64,000 nt of DNA, taken from the NCBI GenBank assembly GCA_949358305.1, contig OX442315.1:20672427-20736426 (forward strand), in the 5' to 3' direction. Source of the DNA: Strigamia acuminata (lineage: Eukaryota > Arthropoda > Chilopoda > Geophilomorpha > Linotaeniidae). The notes under the pieces are model-generated. The model was not told where the DNA came from. It saw nothing but the letters and a program-made list of their open reading frames with translations, and ran no database searches. Below, one piece after another: positions 10,737 through 23,886 of this stretch (the first letter of the stretch is position 1; every line of letters starts with the position of its first letter). Position numbers and translations under genes: made by a program.

Positions 10737-13700
10737 TTAACGGTGAACAGTTGTCCATCCTTCCTCATCTGGCCCTTCTCGTTTCTTGATTGGTTCTGCC
10801 TTACGAATGACTGAAACAAAATTCGTTTTATACTTTCCCTTCACCAACTAACCACCAAAAAAAGTCTACAAACTTTTCTCAACGGGTCTCTTGGCACCTT
10901 CGGTATCTTCTCGAGGTTTGCGATCATCTCCTCTCCTAAGCGCGCCCCAATCCTTGGTATCGCGATCCTTGTTATCTCGAAGACCTAAAATTGCATCAGC
11001 ATTAACATCAACAAACAAACAACTCCTTCGAACAAACCAACCTGGATCACGTCTACGCTTCTCATCATTCCACTGCCTGCTGACTGGCGGTTGATATTTC
11101 TCACGATTCCGATCTCCACCCCGTTCAGGACTCTTATCTTTGACGTCTCTATCACGATCGTAACGTGGTCCATCATCAAAACGATTCTGAAAGCAAAAAA
11201 ATAATCAATAAAAACAACCAAACTACACACAAATATCGCAAACATACATCATCCTTAGCTGTTGTGCGTCTATCATCCCCTCGCTGCTGATCATCCTGAC
11301 GACGCCACGTCATCAGCTCATCTGCTCTGCTTCTCTCGGGGCGCGATTGACCAACATCGTCCCGCCCGCGACGTGTCGGTACGAAACGTCGTCGTTCTTC
11401 TCGCACATCTCGAGAATCCCTAGTGTCTCGACTGTCTCGAGTATCGCGACGGAAACGATCTTCATCGTCTCTCGTAGTGGTTTCCTCCTCTGCATCGTGC
11501 GCGCGCCAATTATCTCCGTCACGACCATCGCGACCATCTCGGTCTCGACCATCACGCCCGTCTCGATCTCGACCATCGCGCCCATCTCGATCTCGACCAT
11601 CGCGCCCATCTCGATCTCGACCATCACGCCCGTCTCTATCTCGACCATCGCGTCCATCTCGATCTCGAACATCGCGATTATCTCGGTTAGAACGACCATC
11701 GTCGCGACGATCGTCATTACGGCTATCGTCGGCTCGACGCTCCTCATTCGTCGGTTTCCATTTGTCCACCGACTCTTTATCCCTTTGTTGCCAATAAGTA
11801 TCTGCCAAGAAAAAAATGTATAATATAAATTCCATTTAAATTATAAAAACGTGTTTATTACTTGTGCTTTCCCTCGGTTTCCAAGCCGGTACTTTTTCTC
11901 CCGCTTCTTTGCGGCGCCAATCACCCTCGTCCGCTTTCGAGGCTGCACCTCCGCCACGAACTCCTTCGGCGGCGCGAACTACATCTCCTCCGCGGACCCC
12001 TTCCCCTCGTCTCGGTTCTCGACCCTTGATCTGTTCCTCTTCTTGTTGTCGTCGTCGCTCTTCTATTTCCTTTTCCCTCGCCTTTTGTTTGGCCGCTTGT
12101 CGATCTAACTCTTGTTTTCTCGCTTCGTACGCAGCCGCTTCAGCAGCTTTTTTCGCTTCAGCAGCCTTTTCTTCTTCTTCCACAACTGTTTTAATCAATT
12201 TCAAACGTTAAAGCACAAATTTATTTGTTATTAACCCGTTACTTACGTCGTCTCTTTTCTTCCTCGATCTTTCTTTCTTCTTCTTCGGCCTTTTCTTGCT
12301 CGTACCGAATTCGTCTTTCTCTCTTGCGCTCGTCTTTACGTTGTTTCAAGCGTTTCTGCCTCTCCGCTTCCAGTCGCGATTCAAAATCTTGAACTTTAGC
12401 CTGCCGGACAATTAAAATTTAAATTACACCTTCCAATTAATTTTTTAAAACCTTACTTTGTGAATAGACGCCCGAGCGGCACGCAGTTTCTCGATAAATT
12501 CTTCCTTGTCTTTCTTCAGACGACTTAATCGTTCACAATGTTGCAAAGCCGTTTTCCGATCCTCAATTAACTGCTTAATCTGTTCGCGCAAAATATGTCA
12601 ATCTAAAAATCAAAAAATAATTCGCATTTCGATAAACTTTACCCTCTCTTGCTCTTGCTGATCCCACAATTGGCGAGCTTTGATTCTGTTCTTCTCCAAA
12701 GCCGCTTGCAATAACGGAATTTCCTCCAATCTTTTAGCTCGTTCCAAGTAATCAACTTTTTTCTCCTGCGATTTCAATTTTGCTTGCAGTTCCTTTCGTT
12801 CTCGGTCAAGTTGTTCGACTTGCTTGGCCATAATTTCATCTGCATCAAGATTTTCCAATTCCTAAAATAAAATAAAAAAAACAATCAATTTAATTCGACG
12901 TTTCATGTTTTCCCTAAACAACCACCGAACCTCCTCATCCAATTCTTGAATGAACTTGACGCATCCAGTCTTTTTCAGCTGCTCAATTTTATCTTTCACA
13001 TGCTTTCGTTTGATCTCCTTATGCTCTTCCATTCGTCGTTGACGTTCTCTTTCGTTTGCTTCTCGCTGTAGACGTTCCTCTTCTAACAACATTTGTTTCT
13101 TTTTCTGTTCTTCTAGTACGCGTCTCTCTTCCTCTTCCTAAATTACACACGACCATTTATTTATAATAAAAAAAATTTAAACTTTTAGATCAAAACAACT
13201 CACCCGTTGAATATTCAAATTCTCCAACATTTCTTTTCTCTCTTCAATAATCAGCCTTCGTGCAAGCACACGTAAATGTTTCGTATCAGCTGTTCGGTGG
13301 TACGCAGTTACCATGGCTTTACGGACCTCCTCACGTTCAGCCTATAGATTTAAAAAAAAGCATTAATTAAACAATATTTAAAAAAAAAATCATATCAAAA
13401 CCAACTTTTCGTTTAGCTGGCTCAATGAGCGCAATGGAACGGAAAAGAACGCTGCTCATAGTCACTAATTGATTTCGAATTTGCTCGCTCGGCATAGCTT
13501 GCAAATTGGGCCCTTCTGGCACATCCTCACGTTGAGCGACACACAAATCCATTCCGAATTCCAAACACTTGGTTCGATGATCGATTCGAACTTGAAGATC
13601 ATTATTTTTGGCAGCATCAACTACAACTCGTTCCAAATGGAAAGCATCGGCAAATGGCGCTAGTTCTAGCAAGCGAGAAAAGCGTATTGTTTGATACACT

Positions 13701-15639
13701 TGAGAAACCTAAAAACAAAACAAAAATTAATATTCCACAAATTTAAAAAAAGTCTTTTCTTTTTACTTGTTTTAATAATCTAGTAAGAGTAACATCTTGT
13801 AAGGGCACAATGTATTGCTTTAATTCTGCAGAGTCGTCATTTTTCTCAATAAAATCAAAACACTGTTGGACTCGACCACTGAGCTTCAAGGGATGAAATT
13901 CAACTTCCAACCAACGGTACAAATCTTGCAACTGCGGGGACACGCATTGAATAACACTGTAACGAACCTGGAAAACATCAAATAAATAATTTTAATAAAA
14001 ATAGACAAATTTTTAATAGCCGGTAAGTCTTTAAGAATACCAGATCTTTGATGAGATTGGATCGATTCGGAGGGTTAGACAAACCAAGCAATGTTGCTAA
14101 ACGACGTTGTTTATCCATTGTAGTTTCATCAACCTCGAGATACTTATCTATGTCATTTCGTGCCGGAGGTATAGGAACGGCAAGAGTGGCCAGCAGCACT
14201 CGTGAAGCCATTCTAAGTGAACAAAATTCATTAGTTTAAAGAAGAACGACTCGATAACAACTGTTTTAATAACACAAACCGTTGAATTTCTTCATTAGTC
14301 AAATTTTTTTTCATATCTCTCGACAAATGAAACAAACGGAAAAGCGCTGATGCATGAAACAAAAAGTTTCCCGCTTTCCAAAACACTAAAGCCAATTTGT
14401 GATAATAATTGGCCATCAATTGAGGTTTGGGTGGTTTCTTGGACAAATTCATTAATCCATGTATGTCTTCGATGGCTTTGTATGCTTCCTAAATTGGAAA
14501 ATAAATTTAATTTCATTATACAGTAATTAAATACCTCGAAATCAAACCCGACCTGCCACAATTCCATTTGGATTCCACTATCTAGTTGACATAAACGTGT
14601 TTCCAAATGCATGCCTTGACTTTCTGGATTATTCAAATTAATAGCTGTTTGTTGATTTTGGTGTTTGTGAATGTGACTAAGATGAGTCCGCAACTACAAT
14701 TGAAACGATTAATTTTGTTTTTGTTTAACAAATCCTATCTTCGAGCATTAAAACTTACATTGTCGCATAATTTTCGAAATTCAGTCTTCCTATTGTATTT
14801 CAAACAAAATTTAAATGCTTGTTGTGCAATATCATGATAAAGTCGTTCCACTCTGGAATTATTTCTCAACAATTCTAAACATTGGCGATACGATTCCCAT
14901 AAAAACTTCACCCATGGTGTTAACACCACGCGATCCGTTCGATCTTGAGCATCTTCACCACTGACTGCACTCAACAACAAACTATAAAATAAAAAATTAA
15001 ATTTTAAATTAAATAATTTAATTTTTTTTCTTTATTTAACCTTTCAGGAGTGAGCAGATTATCTAAATCATCAATATCAATAACCGCTTGCTGCGATTCA
15101 TCTCGAGCTAATTCCGTTTTGTCTTCGGCTAATTGAAGATAACCTCGAACAACATCTTCCAAAGATTTTATATTTACCTGTAAAAAAAGTAAATAAAAAT
15201 AAAAATCTTAAATTATTACATCGATCTCAATTTTTTTTGCTAAAAATTTAATTAAAACGATGTATTTTTATACCTGCTGGCAAATATTCCTGTACTGAAA
15301 TAGTCCTTCCTTCGCCACATGACTCTTTTTCAACTCCACACACAGCTCCAAATATTTGTTCATAATCGGTTCGTGTATCTTCTGCCATGTTCGATGTTTT
15401 TTGCTTTTGATTACATCGTATAGTGCGTCTAAGGCCCGCTGCTTCTTACCAACGTCAATAAATTCTAAATATAAAATAAATTACGCAATTTTTAGAGTTA
15501 TTCGAATTCATTAACGTCAGCCAATAGTCCAAAGCCATATGGCTTAGCGTGCGATTTGGCTCGTTACGATTAATTTTATAAACAACGTACCATTTGCTCT
15601 TTTCAGAGCGTTCTCTGGTCTCTGAAAGTAAGTCGGCAT
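10737..15639 (-). CDS. Eukaryotic translation initiation factor 3 subunit A
   Basis: Largest eIF3 subunit, a scaffold of the 43S pre-initiation complex in the cytoplasm. The start at 15639 gives [16 protein letters not shown], the family's conserved N-terminus. Following exons give the [29 protein letters not shown] and [17 protein letters not shown] blocks, then the PCI region ([17 protein letters not shown]), the long Glu/Arg/Lys coiled-coil spectrin-like segment, and a C-terminal RDGRD-repeat region (about 11540-11690) equivalent to the decapeptide repeats of other eIF3a proteins. The last exon ends [10 protein letters not shown], matching the usual GWTTVRR ending. More than fifteen short exons are separated by 50-100-nt introns. 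It is divergent from DENND10. Its 3' half is the source of the copies at 2940-10736. Confidence 0.95.
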
Positions 15640-15883
15640 GTTTTCCTATATAAAAAGAAAAACAAAATCCAACAATGGGCCAAATAACCGTCACAGAATC
15701 CACCGTCTGCCAACAAGACCCTGGCAATGGCGGCGTGCGTTAGCGGATCAAGTAGACCGGAAGTAACGTACAGCAATGCATAGTATACAACGTAGCGTCA
15801 CCTATTGACGACATCTCAATGAAAACTTGTGTTTTATCCTCGGTTTTATCTCATCCGAGTGAATTAAAACGCCCATTTAAAAA
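15640..15883. promoter_or_regulatory. Shared eIF3a/DENND10 promoter interval
   Basis: Only 244 bp separate the two divergent start codons. The interval is locally GC-richer, with tandem CGTAGCGTCACC and TTGACGACAT elements resembling CRE/E4F half sites, and has no obvious TATA box. A bidirectional housekeeping promoter is inferred from spacing and composition. Confidence 0.5.
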
Positions 15884-17327
15884 ATGCTCGGCACGACTGA
15901 ATTAATATCAACAGGGCTCGTAGGTACAACGAAAAAATGCGTTTGATAATTTCATAATTTCATAATTTGAAACTTAATGATATAATTGTTGCTTGTAGAA
16001 AGAGATAATAACAACGATGTACTGTGGACATGGTCTTATCCTTCTGTAACAGCAGAGCAAAGAGGAATAATAATTAAGAAATGCTCTTTCGACTTAGAAA
16101 GCGGCGATGTTCGAGTAAACCCTTTTAGTTATGGACATTACAACGATTGTTGGTATTATATGACTGTAAACGATGTTCAGAATTTGGACACACTACTTAA
16201 AGTACGTATCATATTCTCATAGTTATTTATGCGGTGTAAGTGGTAAATTTAACTTTAAATTTCAGGTAAAACAGTTTGTTTTGGTAGTATGGGCTCGTGA
16301 TTTTAATCCAGAAAAATATGAAGCGTTTTCGAAAATATTATCCAAGACGTATTGTAAAACTGGCGATCCTGCAACGTTATTGCATTTTTATTTATCTGTT
16401 TTGACACTTGGATCGTGCAAAACCGAAGAAAATGGAACATTCGTCGTTCGTGATTATGATCAGAAGAAGGCATTTGCTTTATCGTGTGTAAAAGGTATCA
16501 GTTACTAATTAACTAACAGATGTCTATTAAGAGTGAAAAAACAGGTGTGATATTTTTTTATTTATTTAGATGTTATCAACACATTTAAATTGGAAACTAT
16601 TTTAATATACACAGCACTTCTTTTGAAAAAAAGAATCATCGTTTATCACCATAAATTAGCGAACCTTCAAATTTTCTTACGGTAAGCAAAATTTGCAAAT
16701 GAAAAATTGTAGAAATAATTTTTTTTTTTAAATATTATTTTTTAAAAGATCATTTCCAGCATTTGTTTGGCATAGGCAGAACTGGAATATTCTCTATCCT
16801 TACCAAGATTTCAGTGAACCAGAAATATCGGACTTGAAATCAGCGTCTTATTACGTAGCTGGGTTTTCAGATACGTCGATTGATGCACGAACTGACTTAT
16901 ACGATCTTTACATCAATTTAGCTGCCGTTGAAATCAGTATAGCGCCACATGCTAAAGGTGGGCATTTTTTCATAAAATTATTTTGGGAAATTAACTCAAT
17001 AATTTTATTGCAGAAACATTTGTCATGAGCAAAACGCACAAAGATATTGCGTTGAATATGGTTCGATTAGCTGAAGATAAAAGTTTATCTAATGAAGACG
17101 TCATTATGGTGGGTAATAATTACAAATAAAACCGTAGTGTTTTACTGGTTTATTATTAAACCTTTCAGGATATTGGCAATAAAACGAAGGATTTAATCAA
17201 CACGTTACAGTCCTTTGCTACAGATAATCAACTCACAGTTGAAATATTAAGAGAGAAAAATCTAGCACCTGCGTTAGAAAATTTCTTGTTTAATTTAGCA
17301 GTTGCAGAAAATATAATGAAATTATAA
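15884..17327 (+). CDS. DENN domain-containing protein 10 (FAM45)
   Basis: Small DENN-family protein. In vertebrates it is linked to late endosomes and Rab27 GEF activity. Seven exons (15884-15923, 15999-16201, 16266-16494, 16570-16681, 16749-16957, 17014-17108, 17169-17327) sum to 1,047 nt, giving 348 residues against about 357 in human. Conserved blocks are DFNPEKYEAF, EENGTFVVRDYD, TALLLKKRIIVYH, FVWHRQNWNILYPY, YYVAGFSD, DLYDLYINLA and the C-terminal PALENFLFNLAVAE. The first exon is only 13 codons (MLGTTELISTGLV) and fits the family start better than the in-frame ATG in the following intron. An AATAAA lies about 8 nt past the stop. Confidence 0.93.
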
Positions 17328-17552
17328 TTTGTAATAAATTGATTTTTTTTTCTACAATTAAAAGAAACCATCAATTTTGTTGCGAGAATTTTGTGTATCC
17401 GAGTATAGATAATTCGCCACCAGTTGGCAGCACGCGGCAGCGACGCATGTTGTAACCTTTCCACGCTTTCAACGTGGTAAACCAACTTCTTTTAATCTTT
17501 TACTTAAAACTGGTGAAATTGCATACATTTTACCGATTGCCCAAAAACATCA

Positions 17553-19437
17553 ATGTCTTACGGAGTGGACGTGATAATTGAAGAGGTTTCATCTCACCCA
17601 AAATGCCCACATGGTAATGTGTTTTGCTTTCGAGTCTATGTTGTTAATTGATTGATGTATGATGTTTATTTTCTTTTGAATAGGTCCAACTCTGTTATTC
17701 GAACGTTACGCAGTGAAGAAAACTGGATCACAAAAATATTTTGCTTGTTCTGCCAACAGAGAACGGAAGTTCTGTCCTTTCTTCCAATTGGCAGATGTAA
17801 ACATTAAGTACGATTCGAATAAAAGAGTGAATCCAGATAATGCAGATGCTCAAGTCATCAAATCGCATGAAAAAATATATTCGGGGTAAACACTACATAT
17901 ACTTTGTAGAAATTTTCAATCATTTATTACTTTTTTTTATATGTAGTTTGAAAAAGTTGAAGAAATCAAATCAGTCGGATAGATCGTACTGCCACGACTG
18001 CAATTCCTTCTTGTTATCAAGCCAACTAAATAATCACAAGGCTCACAATGTCATTTATTCATTAAGCGCAGAAGTATTGAGCAAACCTACATATTTGTTG
18101 AAACCTTTGACGAATAGCGGATGTGAAGCAGTAAGCAGAAATATTCGAATTATGTGCTCAATAATAAAGATTTAACAAATTATCATTTTCAGCAATTTTT
18201 ATTTACGGACAAAATTGTACAGTTTTTAATAACCACCATAAAAAACTTAAAATTTACGCACGTCTTGTGTATTGGTTGTCCAAGGTAAAACATTTGAGCG
18301 ATTTTATTTATTTATTTAATGTGTTTTCGATGCTTACCACTTTTAGGATTCAAGAATTTATCGTGAATCATCCTGAAAATCAATTGAAGAGTTTACTGCT
18401 TGATATTGATGCAAGATATGTACGAAGAAACTATAAAAACTTAAACAAAATTGCTTAAACTCAATCATTTTTCTTTTTTAAATTATAGGAACATTTTTAC
18501 GGCCCAGGACAGTTTTGCCGTTACAACTTGTTCAATCATTACTTCTTCCGAGGCGATGATTCCAAGAATGTCTATCGTAATTTTATGAAATGCGCTGGTG
18601 ACGATAAACTATTAATATTGTTAGATCCACCATTTGGAGGCCTAATTGATGTTATTGCGTATACTTTAAAACTAATCTCCAATGACTGCTTTTCTGTAAA
18701 AGCGAAAAAAACGAACACATCTGATATTATACCTACATTTTTGTTTTTTCCTTACTTCATGGAGCGACGAATAATTGATACTATGTCATTTTCAATGTTA
18801 GATTACCAGGTATTTGTATTTTTTTATTTGCAATGAGTCCAACGACTATACATTTACGTGGCTTGTTTACTTGTAGGTTGATTACGACAATCATTCATTA
18901 TTTAAGAAAGGAAAAAATGAAGCCAGCAAACGACTTTCTCCTGTTCGCATCTTCACCAATATTAGTCCTGCGTCGATTCATTTACCGTTAGACGAGAATT
19001 ATAGGTAAATAATGTTATTATGTATAAATTATACAAATAATTTTTTTTATCATGATGTATTTTTATTTCTTCTGCATTTAGGTTTTGTGAGATTTGCCAG
19101 CGGTATGTGTCTTCAGAAAATAAACATTGCACTATTTGCAATGCGTGCACTTCAAAAGTATAAATAAATGTGTAAACAAAAGAGTTCAATAAGTAATGAA
19201 AATAATTTCCTTTTACAGGACGGTTATCCCTTTATACATTGTGATATTTGCAATTGCTGTTTTAAAACCACCAAGCGCCATTGTGAAATATGCCAACGAT
19301 GTCTCCCCACTGATCATACATGTGGGGTACAATCTCAAGGATGCCATAAATGTGGCGACATTTCCCATAAACGAAGGCAATGTCCTCTTCCATCTGCAGT
19401 TATGCAACCAGCTAAGAGGAAAAAAATGAAAAAATAA
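17553..19437 (+). CDS. rRNA N6-adenosine methyltransferase ZCCHC4
   Basis: Family role: installs the single m6A in 28S rRNA, in the nucleolus. Nine exons (17553-17613, 17684-17885, 17947-18130, 18193-18284, 18347-18419, 18489-18809, 18877-19004, 19082-19157, 19219-19437) give 451 residues. The N-terminal GRF-type zinc region ([31 protein letters not shown]) is followed by a C2H2-like finger ([14 protein letters not shown]). The methyltransferase domain carries the catalytic DPPF motif ([12 protein letters not shown]), and a C-terminal cysteine/histidine array ends in a CCHC knuckle ([15 protein letters not shown]). Order and motifs match the family. It lies 225 bp downstream of DENND10 on the same strand. 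Confidence 0.93.
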
Positions 19438-20334
19438 TGTAGGATGAAATAAAAAAAATAAAAAAAATGGTGTAACCCGGGTATAGTTATTTTTGTTGGA
19501 ATGGAGCTCTCTATACACATTAAAAACAATGACAGTTCAAATGCAAAAAGGTTCTGAAGGTAATGACAAGCGCATGATAAATGATGCGTTACGAATGCGA
19601 GTATAAACATAGAAAGAAGGATAAATAAACATTTCGCATATTTGGCACAAATCCATTCGCTCATCTTGCAAACTAAATTGGTTAGTACGCCACGTGTGAC
19701 TTTGGAATTCACTCGTTAAACGATGAAAATCAAGATCCTAAACGACCAATTATAATTAACGGTATGTGGCTATTTTGATGGAGACATGAAGAAGAAGAAA
19801 AAACGTTCACTTGACATTGTTCCATAAAAGAAGCTAAGTTGTTTTTAGTTGCCCGTTTTCTCCTGCTATTTAATCTGTACAAAGTGCCGTAAAATTGATG
19901 TTGTACTCGTCTTCCGGGAGCCAAACGCGTCATTGGGCACGAGTTATAGGAGAAATTTTGGTGCCAAAGAGGGCATGGCCACGTCTAAAATTAACATGGT
20001 TCCAACAATAAAGCAAAGGCCTGGTTCTTGCATGTCTAAGTTTGGCAACTGCTTAATAAATAATTCCATCGCTAATCTCGCATCAGGCATCGTCTTTCGT
20101 TGCAAAGCAAACGCGCAAGAATTACAATTAAAAAACATAACCTGGGCAAAGAGACTAAACGAGATTGGTGCATGTTCTCTAAATTGAGCACGAGTGTTTT
20201 TCTCGTTACACTTTCCCCGTAACAGCGAGGGCAGTAGGGTTCTTCTTCCTTTTACAACTGAGTGTGGACTCATCTAACACGCAAACTTTCATCTCAGTTG
20301 TTTTGCCCATTAAGTTTGTTTAACCCGTTTTGCT
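19438..20334. other. Intergenic spacer between ZCCHC4 and the first RLC gene
   Basis: About 900 bp with no supportable exon apart from the 5' leader of the RLC gene near its right end. AATAAA-like sequences just after 19440 probably end the ZCCHC4 transcript. The antisense and sense open frames around 19850-20270 show no family resemblance and are treated as chance. Confidence 0.5.
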
Positions 20335-22785
20335 ATGGTAAGTTTAAGCTGCATGTGCCAAAACACAGACAATCCAACTATTCAAACTGTGGAATAGGAT
20401 TTTAACTTGTTTGTTTTTTTTCTTCTTTCAATTCCCTCCGGATTTTTTTTTAAATTTTTTTTATTTATGGTTCGGTGCATTTAATTAATTGCTTTTCTTG
20501 CAGGCTGATAAAGAAAAGAAAAAGACCACCAAAAAGAAGGTTAAGGAAGAACCTGCTGCTGAAGCCCCTGCAGCAGCACCTGCACCTGCACCAGCTCCTG
20601 CACCCGCACCCGCACCCGCAAGCTCTGCCAAATCTTCCGCAAAAAAAGCGAAAAGGACGGGATCAAATGTGTTCTCTATGTTCAGTCAGAGACAGGTCCA
20701 AGAATTTAAGGAGGTTAAGAATTACAGTTTTATGTAATGTTGCAATCTCAAGTTAAAATTTACGATCTGGATTAACTTTAGGCGTTCCAGCTGATGGATA
20801 ACAACAAAGATGGCCTTCTAGACAAGAACGATCTGCGTCAAACGTGGGATTCATTAGGTAAGAATTTAACACGAAGCCCACGGATTTTTTTTTTTTTTAG
20901 TTTTGAGGAATTTATTTACGTTATGCAATGCACTAAATGTTTTTACAAAAGTGTGCATTGTGTATAATTTAAAATAAATAAAATTTTAAATGAATACAAA
21001 TATAAATTGCTAAATTATTTTAAAACCAATGTTTTATTGTAAACAAGAATAAGAATGTACATCGCCTAAAAACAACAAATGTCTGATGCCTTTATGAGTT
21101 TTATCTTTTGGGAAAAAAATGTTCAGCAGCAAAGTCTTGGGGGCAGCGATATTGCTCCTTTTCTCTCACGAAAAACAAGTTCTAAAAACATTTATTCTTT
21201 TGTTTTTATTTATTTCGAGGCAGATTTATGTAAAATTAGTTTTTCTAAGTTATTTCATTGGAGAAAATTTTTTTTGAAAAATATTTCACATTTTCACATA
21301 ATCTTATACCGTATTTTACCGATTAAGAGTCACCCTCGAATAGTAGCCGCGACTGAGACACCAAGAATATCGTATTTTTGAAAAAGTACGGTATTGTTAC
21401 TGTATTTAACCACACGAACGATGAACATAAGCTTCGTTCGTGACGTTCAGACTTCGTTTGTTACATTAAACAAATGTATCAAACGAAAAACCAAAATTGT
21501 AATTGCTGACAAAAATGGCAGTTTTGAATGAGAGCCGCGGCTCTTAATCGATAATATACGGTATTTTTAAAATATAATAAAGCTGTAAAAATGCTTGCAA
21601 ATGACATTTGTGCACTACAAAGTATAACACCAAAATGCTATATGCATGACCATCAAGAAAGTAGGTTTGAGCAATTGTTTTACTTATAGTACATTCCGAT
21701 GGTGGAGAAAGGTTGGCTCGCCTCCCCAGCCTTGTGTTGCCGTTTTTGGAATAACAATTACCTAATTATTACTGATGGTGTTTTATACACTTTCTGTTGT
21801 TTTCAGGAAGGATTGCTAATGACTCAGATTTAGACAGCATGTTGTCAGAATCACCCGCTCCAATTACGTTTACAGTTTTCCTCTCCATTTTCGGCGACAG
21901 AATATCAGGTAAAACTGACTGAATGTTTAAAATAGATGTGAATTTATATACGTATTGTTTTTTCAGGAACTGATGACGAAGATGTCATTCAAAAAGCATT
22001 CGCTGTGTATGACGAAGGTGATGGCACCGTGGCAAAAGAAAAGTATGCTCAAAACCGAAAAAATTAATTTTATTGCTTAACAAAGTAATAATGTAACTTT
22101 TCTCATATAACAACAGGGCCGGCGCCGACGTTAAGGGGCAAACGGGGCGGCTGCCCCTGGCCTCGCGCTTTGAGTGGCCTCGTTCTTATACCCATGTGCA
22201 CATTTTTACAGAAAATGAGATATAAGAATAAACTAATTAACTAATATTTGTAAATTTTAATTAAATGAATAATAGACATAAACAAAAGTAACGAATATAT
22301 TACTTGTAATATTATATTATAATTAGTATATTAGTCACGAAATGCACTTACTTCAAATGCTAGCCACAATTTCTAACGTTATAAGGAACGATATGAGGAT
22401 AAACGTTAACTGTTATGAGCAATTATTATTATTTAGACTATTAGAGGAAAAAAAGAGCTTTTTTTACTTTTATTTATTCGAGTTCCCAAACTTGCGGATT
22501 ATATTTACATATTATATTTTCGGTGTTTTTAATTCTTATTACTAATTTCAGGTTAAAACACGATTTAATGACATGGGGAGAAAAGTTTACTTCCGAAGAA
22601 GTAAGAAATTAAAAATGACATGCGATTTCCTATTTTCTTGCTATATTCTTATGCCTCAAATTTCAATTCTATAGGTAGATCAGGCATTTGAGCAAGCACC
22701 GGTGACTTCCGCTGGAAGAATTGAATTGCTAAAGTTTTCTAATGTTCTCACCAGAGGAGTGGAAGACGATGAAGGAGCTGCTTAA
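20335..22785 (+). CDS. Myosin regulatory light chain, N-terminally extended paralog
   Basis: EF-hand light chain that binds the myosin heavy-chain neck and regulates muscle contraction. Exon 1 contributes only the ATG (20335-20337), directly followed by GTAAGT. The other exons are 20504-20713, 20782-20857, 21807-21908, 21967-22042, 22552-22600 and 22675-22785, for 208 residues. After a Lys-rich start and an Ala/Pro repeat (PAPAPAPAPA), which also occurs in arthropod muscle RLCs, comes the phosphorylation segment KRTGSNVFSMF. Here the Ser is kept, but the preceding Thr position is Gly. The first EF-hand loop DNNKDGLLDKND looks metal-competent. Introns 3 and 5 contain transposon remnants. The next gene is a tandem paralog. 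Confidence 0.93.
21308..21568. mobile_element. MITE-like element with TACCGTATTTT ends
   Basis: About 260 bp inside an RLC intron. The left end TACCGTATTTTACCGATTAA and the right end, read in reverse, TACCGTATATTATCGATTAA, form imperfect terminal inverted repeats followed by AGAGYCGC-type subterminal motifs. There is no coding capacity. Related copies are at 27428, 38107 and 40181. The leading TA suggests a TA target site (Tc1/mariner-like), which is an inference. Confidence 0.65.
22114..22185. mobile_element. hAT-type transposon end fragment
   Basis: CAGGGCCGGCGCCGACG followed by GGGGCAAACGGGGCGGC and GCCCCTGGCCTCGCG is a GC-rich island in AT-rich intron DNA. It resembles the terminal inverted repeat and adjacent sequence of hAT elements (CAGGGCCGGC ends). 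I found no matching right end, so it looks like a solo or truncated end. Confidence 0.5.
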
Positions 22786-23886
22786 AATAATTGTAGGTAT
22801 ACTCGAATGGCCTTATTTCCAAACATAGTACTACAATTGATGACGTCATTATGTAATAGACTTTTTCTACATCGCCAAAGATGTGACGGATGCTGTGCCA
22901 GATGAGGCAAGTTGTGGAGTCGTTATTTAATTAACCCAATGTGTGAAACGCTTTATAAGCATGTAATTGATCTGTAGTGAATTGAATTAATAAAAATTAG
23001 TCTATAAAAAGAATTTGGTAATTAATTAAAACAAAATTACATTCTTCTATATATTTTTTTCATTCTAATTTATCCAAAATAGGTAGACATCCTGGATTCC
23101 TATTTTCATTTTTAAAATATCACGTGACACATCCTTCGCGGTCCCTCCCAGTGCCTATATAAGAACTAGCCTTGGTCTTATCGTGTTTCGGGACCTTAAT
23201 CCTATTTTTAGCCTGGCATCTTAATAATTTGCACCAAAATCTATTGCACCTTCTGTTATAGATACAGCAAACAATATCCTATGTATTCGCTCGATCGAAA
23301 TTGTAGTTTATTCACATTGTTGTACACTAATTACTTGTATTAAACAGATCCTATACAAAATGATTTCTATTCTTCTACTATTTTAAATTTTATATTTAAA
23401 ATATTACATCGGTTATATTTCAAATCAACAATTCAATATCAAATCAAATTAAACTAATTAGAAAAACCGACATTAAAATTTAATCTAGAAGCAAAACTGC
23501 TATCAAAAACTCACATTTATGGCTATAAATAAACAAATTATAAATAAATATAAACAAATTTAAACTTTTTTCTGATTTGGGTTATATTTTTTTTCAACGT
23601 TAGTTGAATTAAATGAAAATTTTATGACCTAAATTGCAATTGGAATTAGCAAATTGTCTCGTGCTATGCGAGGAAGTTAATGAACTTGGGGCGGTCGATT
23701 GTCCCGACTATATGTGAGAGGGTGAGGAGGCGGTTTCTGTCTGTCACCTTACACCACATAGCCAAAAAAGGGGAATTTTCCATCAACGTCGAGCGCGGGG
23801 CACTTTGGGACGTACAAGTGCTTACTCGCGAATTTTCTTCATCGCAGTCGCGTCGTGTCTTAACCAACAACTCCCCAACTACGATC
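22786..23886. promoter_or_regulatory. Spacer and 5' region of the second RLC gene
   Basis: The 1.1 kb between the two RLC genes holds the likely promoter of the second one: a CACGTG E-box at 23121-23126, a TATA box at 23155-23163, then AT-rich DNA and a GC-richer stretch at 23670-23886 just before the ATG. The GC-richer stretch probably contains the 5' leader. Confidence 0.45.
23155..23163 (+). promoter_or_regulatory. TATA box (CTATATAAG)
   Basis: A good match to the TATA consensus, 34 bp after a CACGTG E-box and about 730 bp upstream of the second RLC start codon. The distance implies a 5'-UTR intron or a long leader. Confidence 0.5.

Noticed and set aside
11347-11823. Plus-strand Ser/Arg-rich and Ile/Ser-rich repeat proteins opposite eIF3a
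   Set aside because: Antisense of the RDGRD repeat array in a confidently identified gene.
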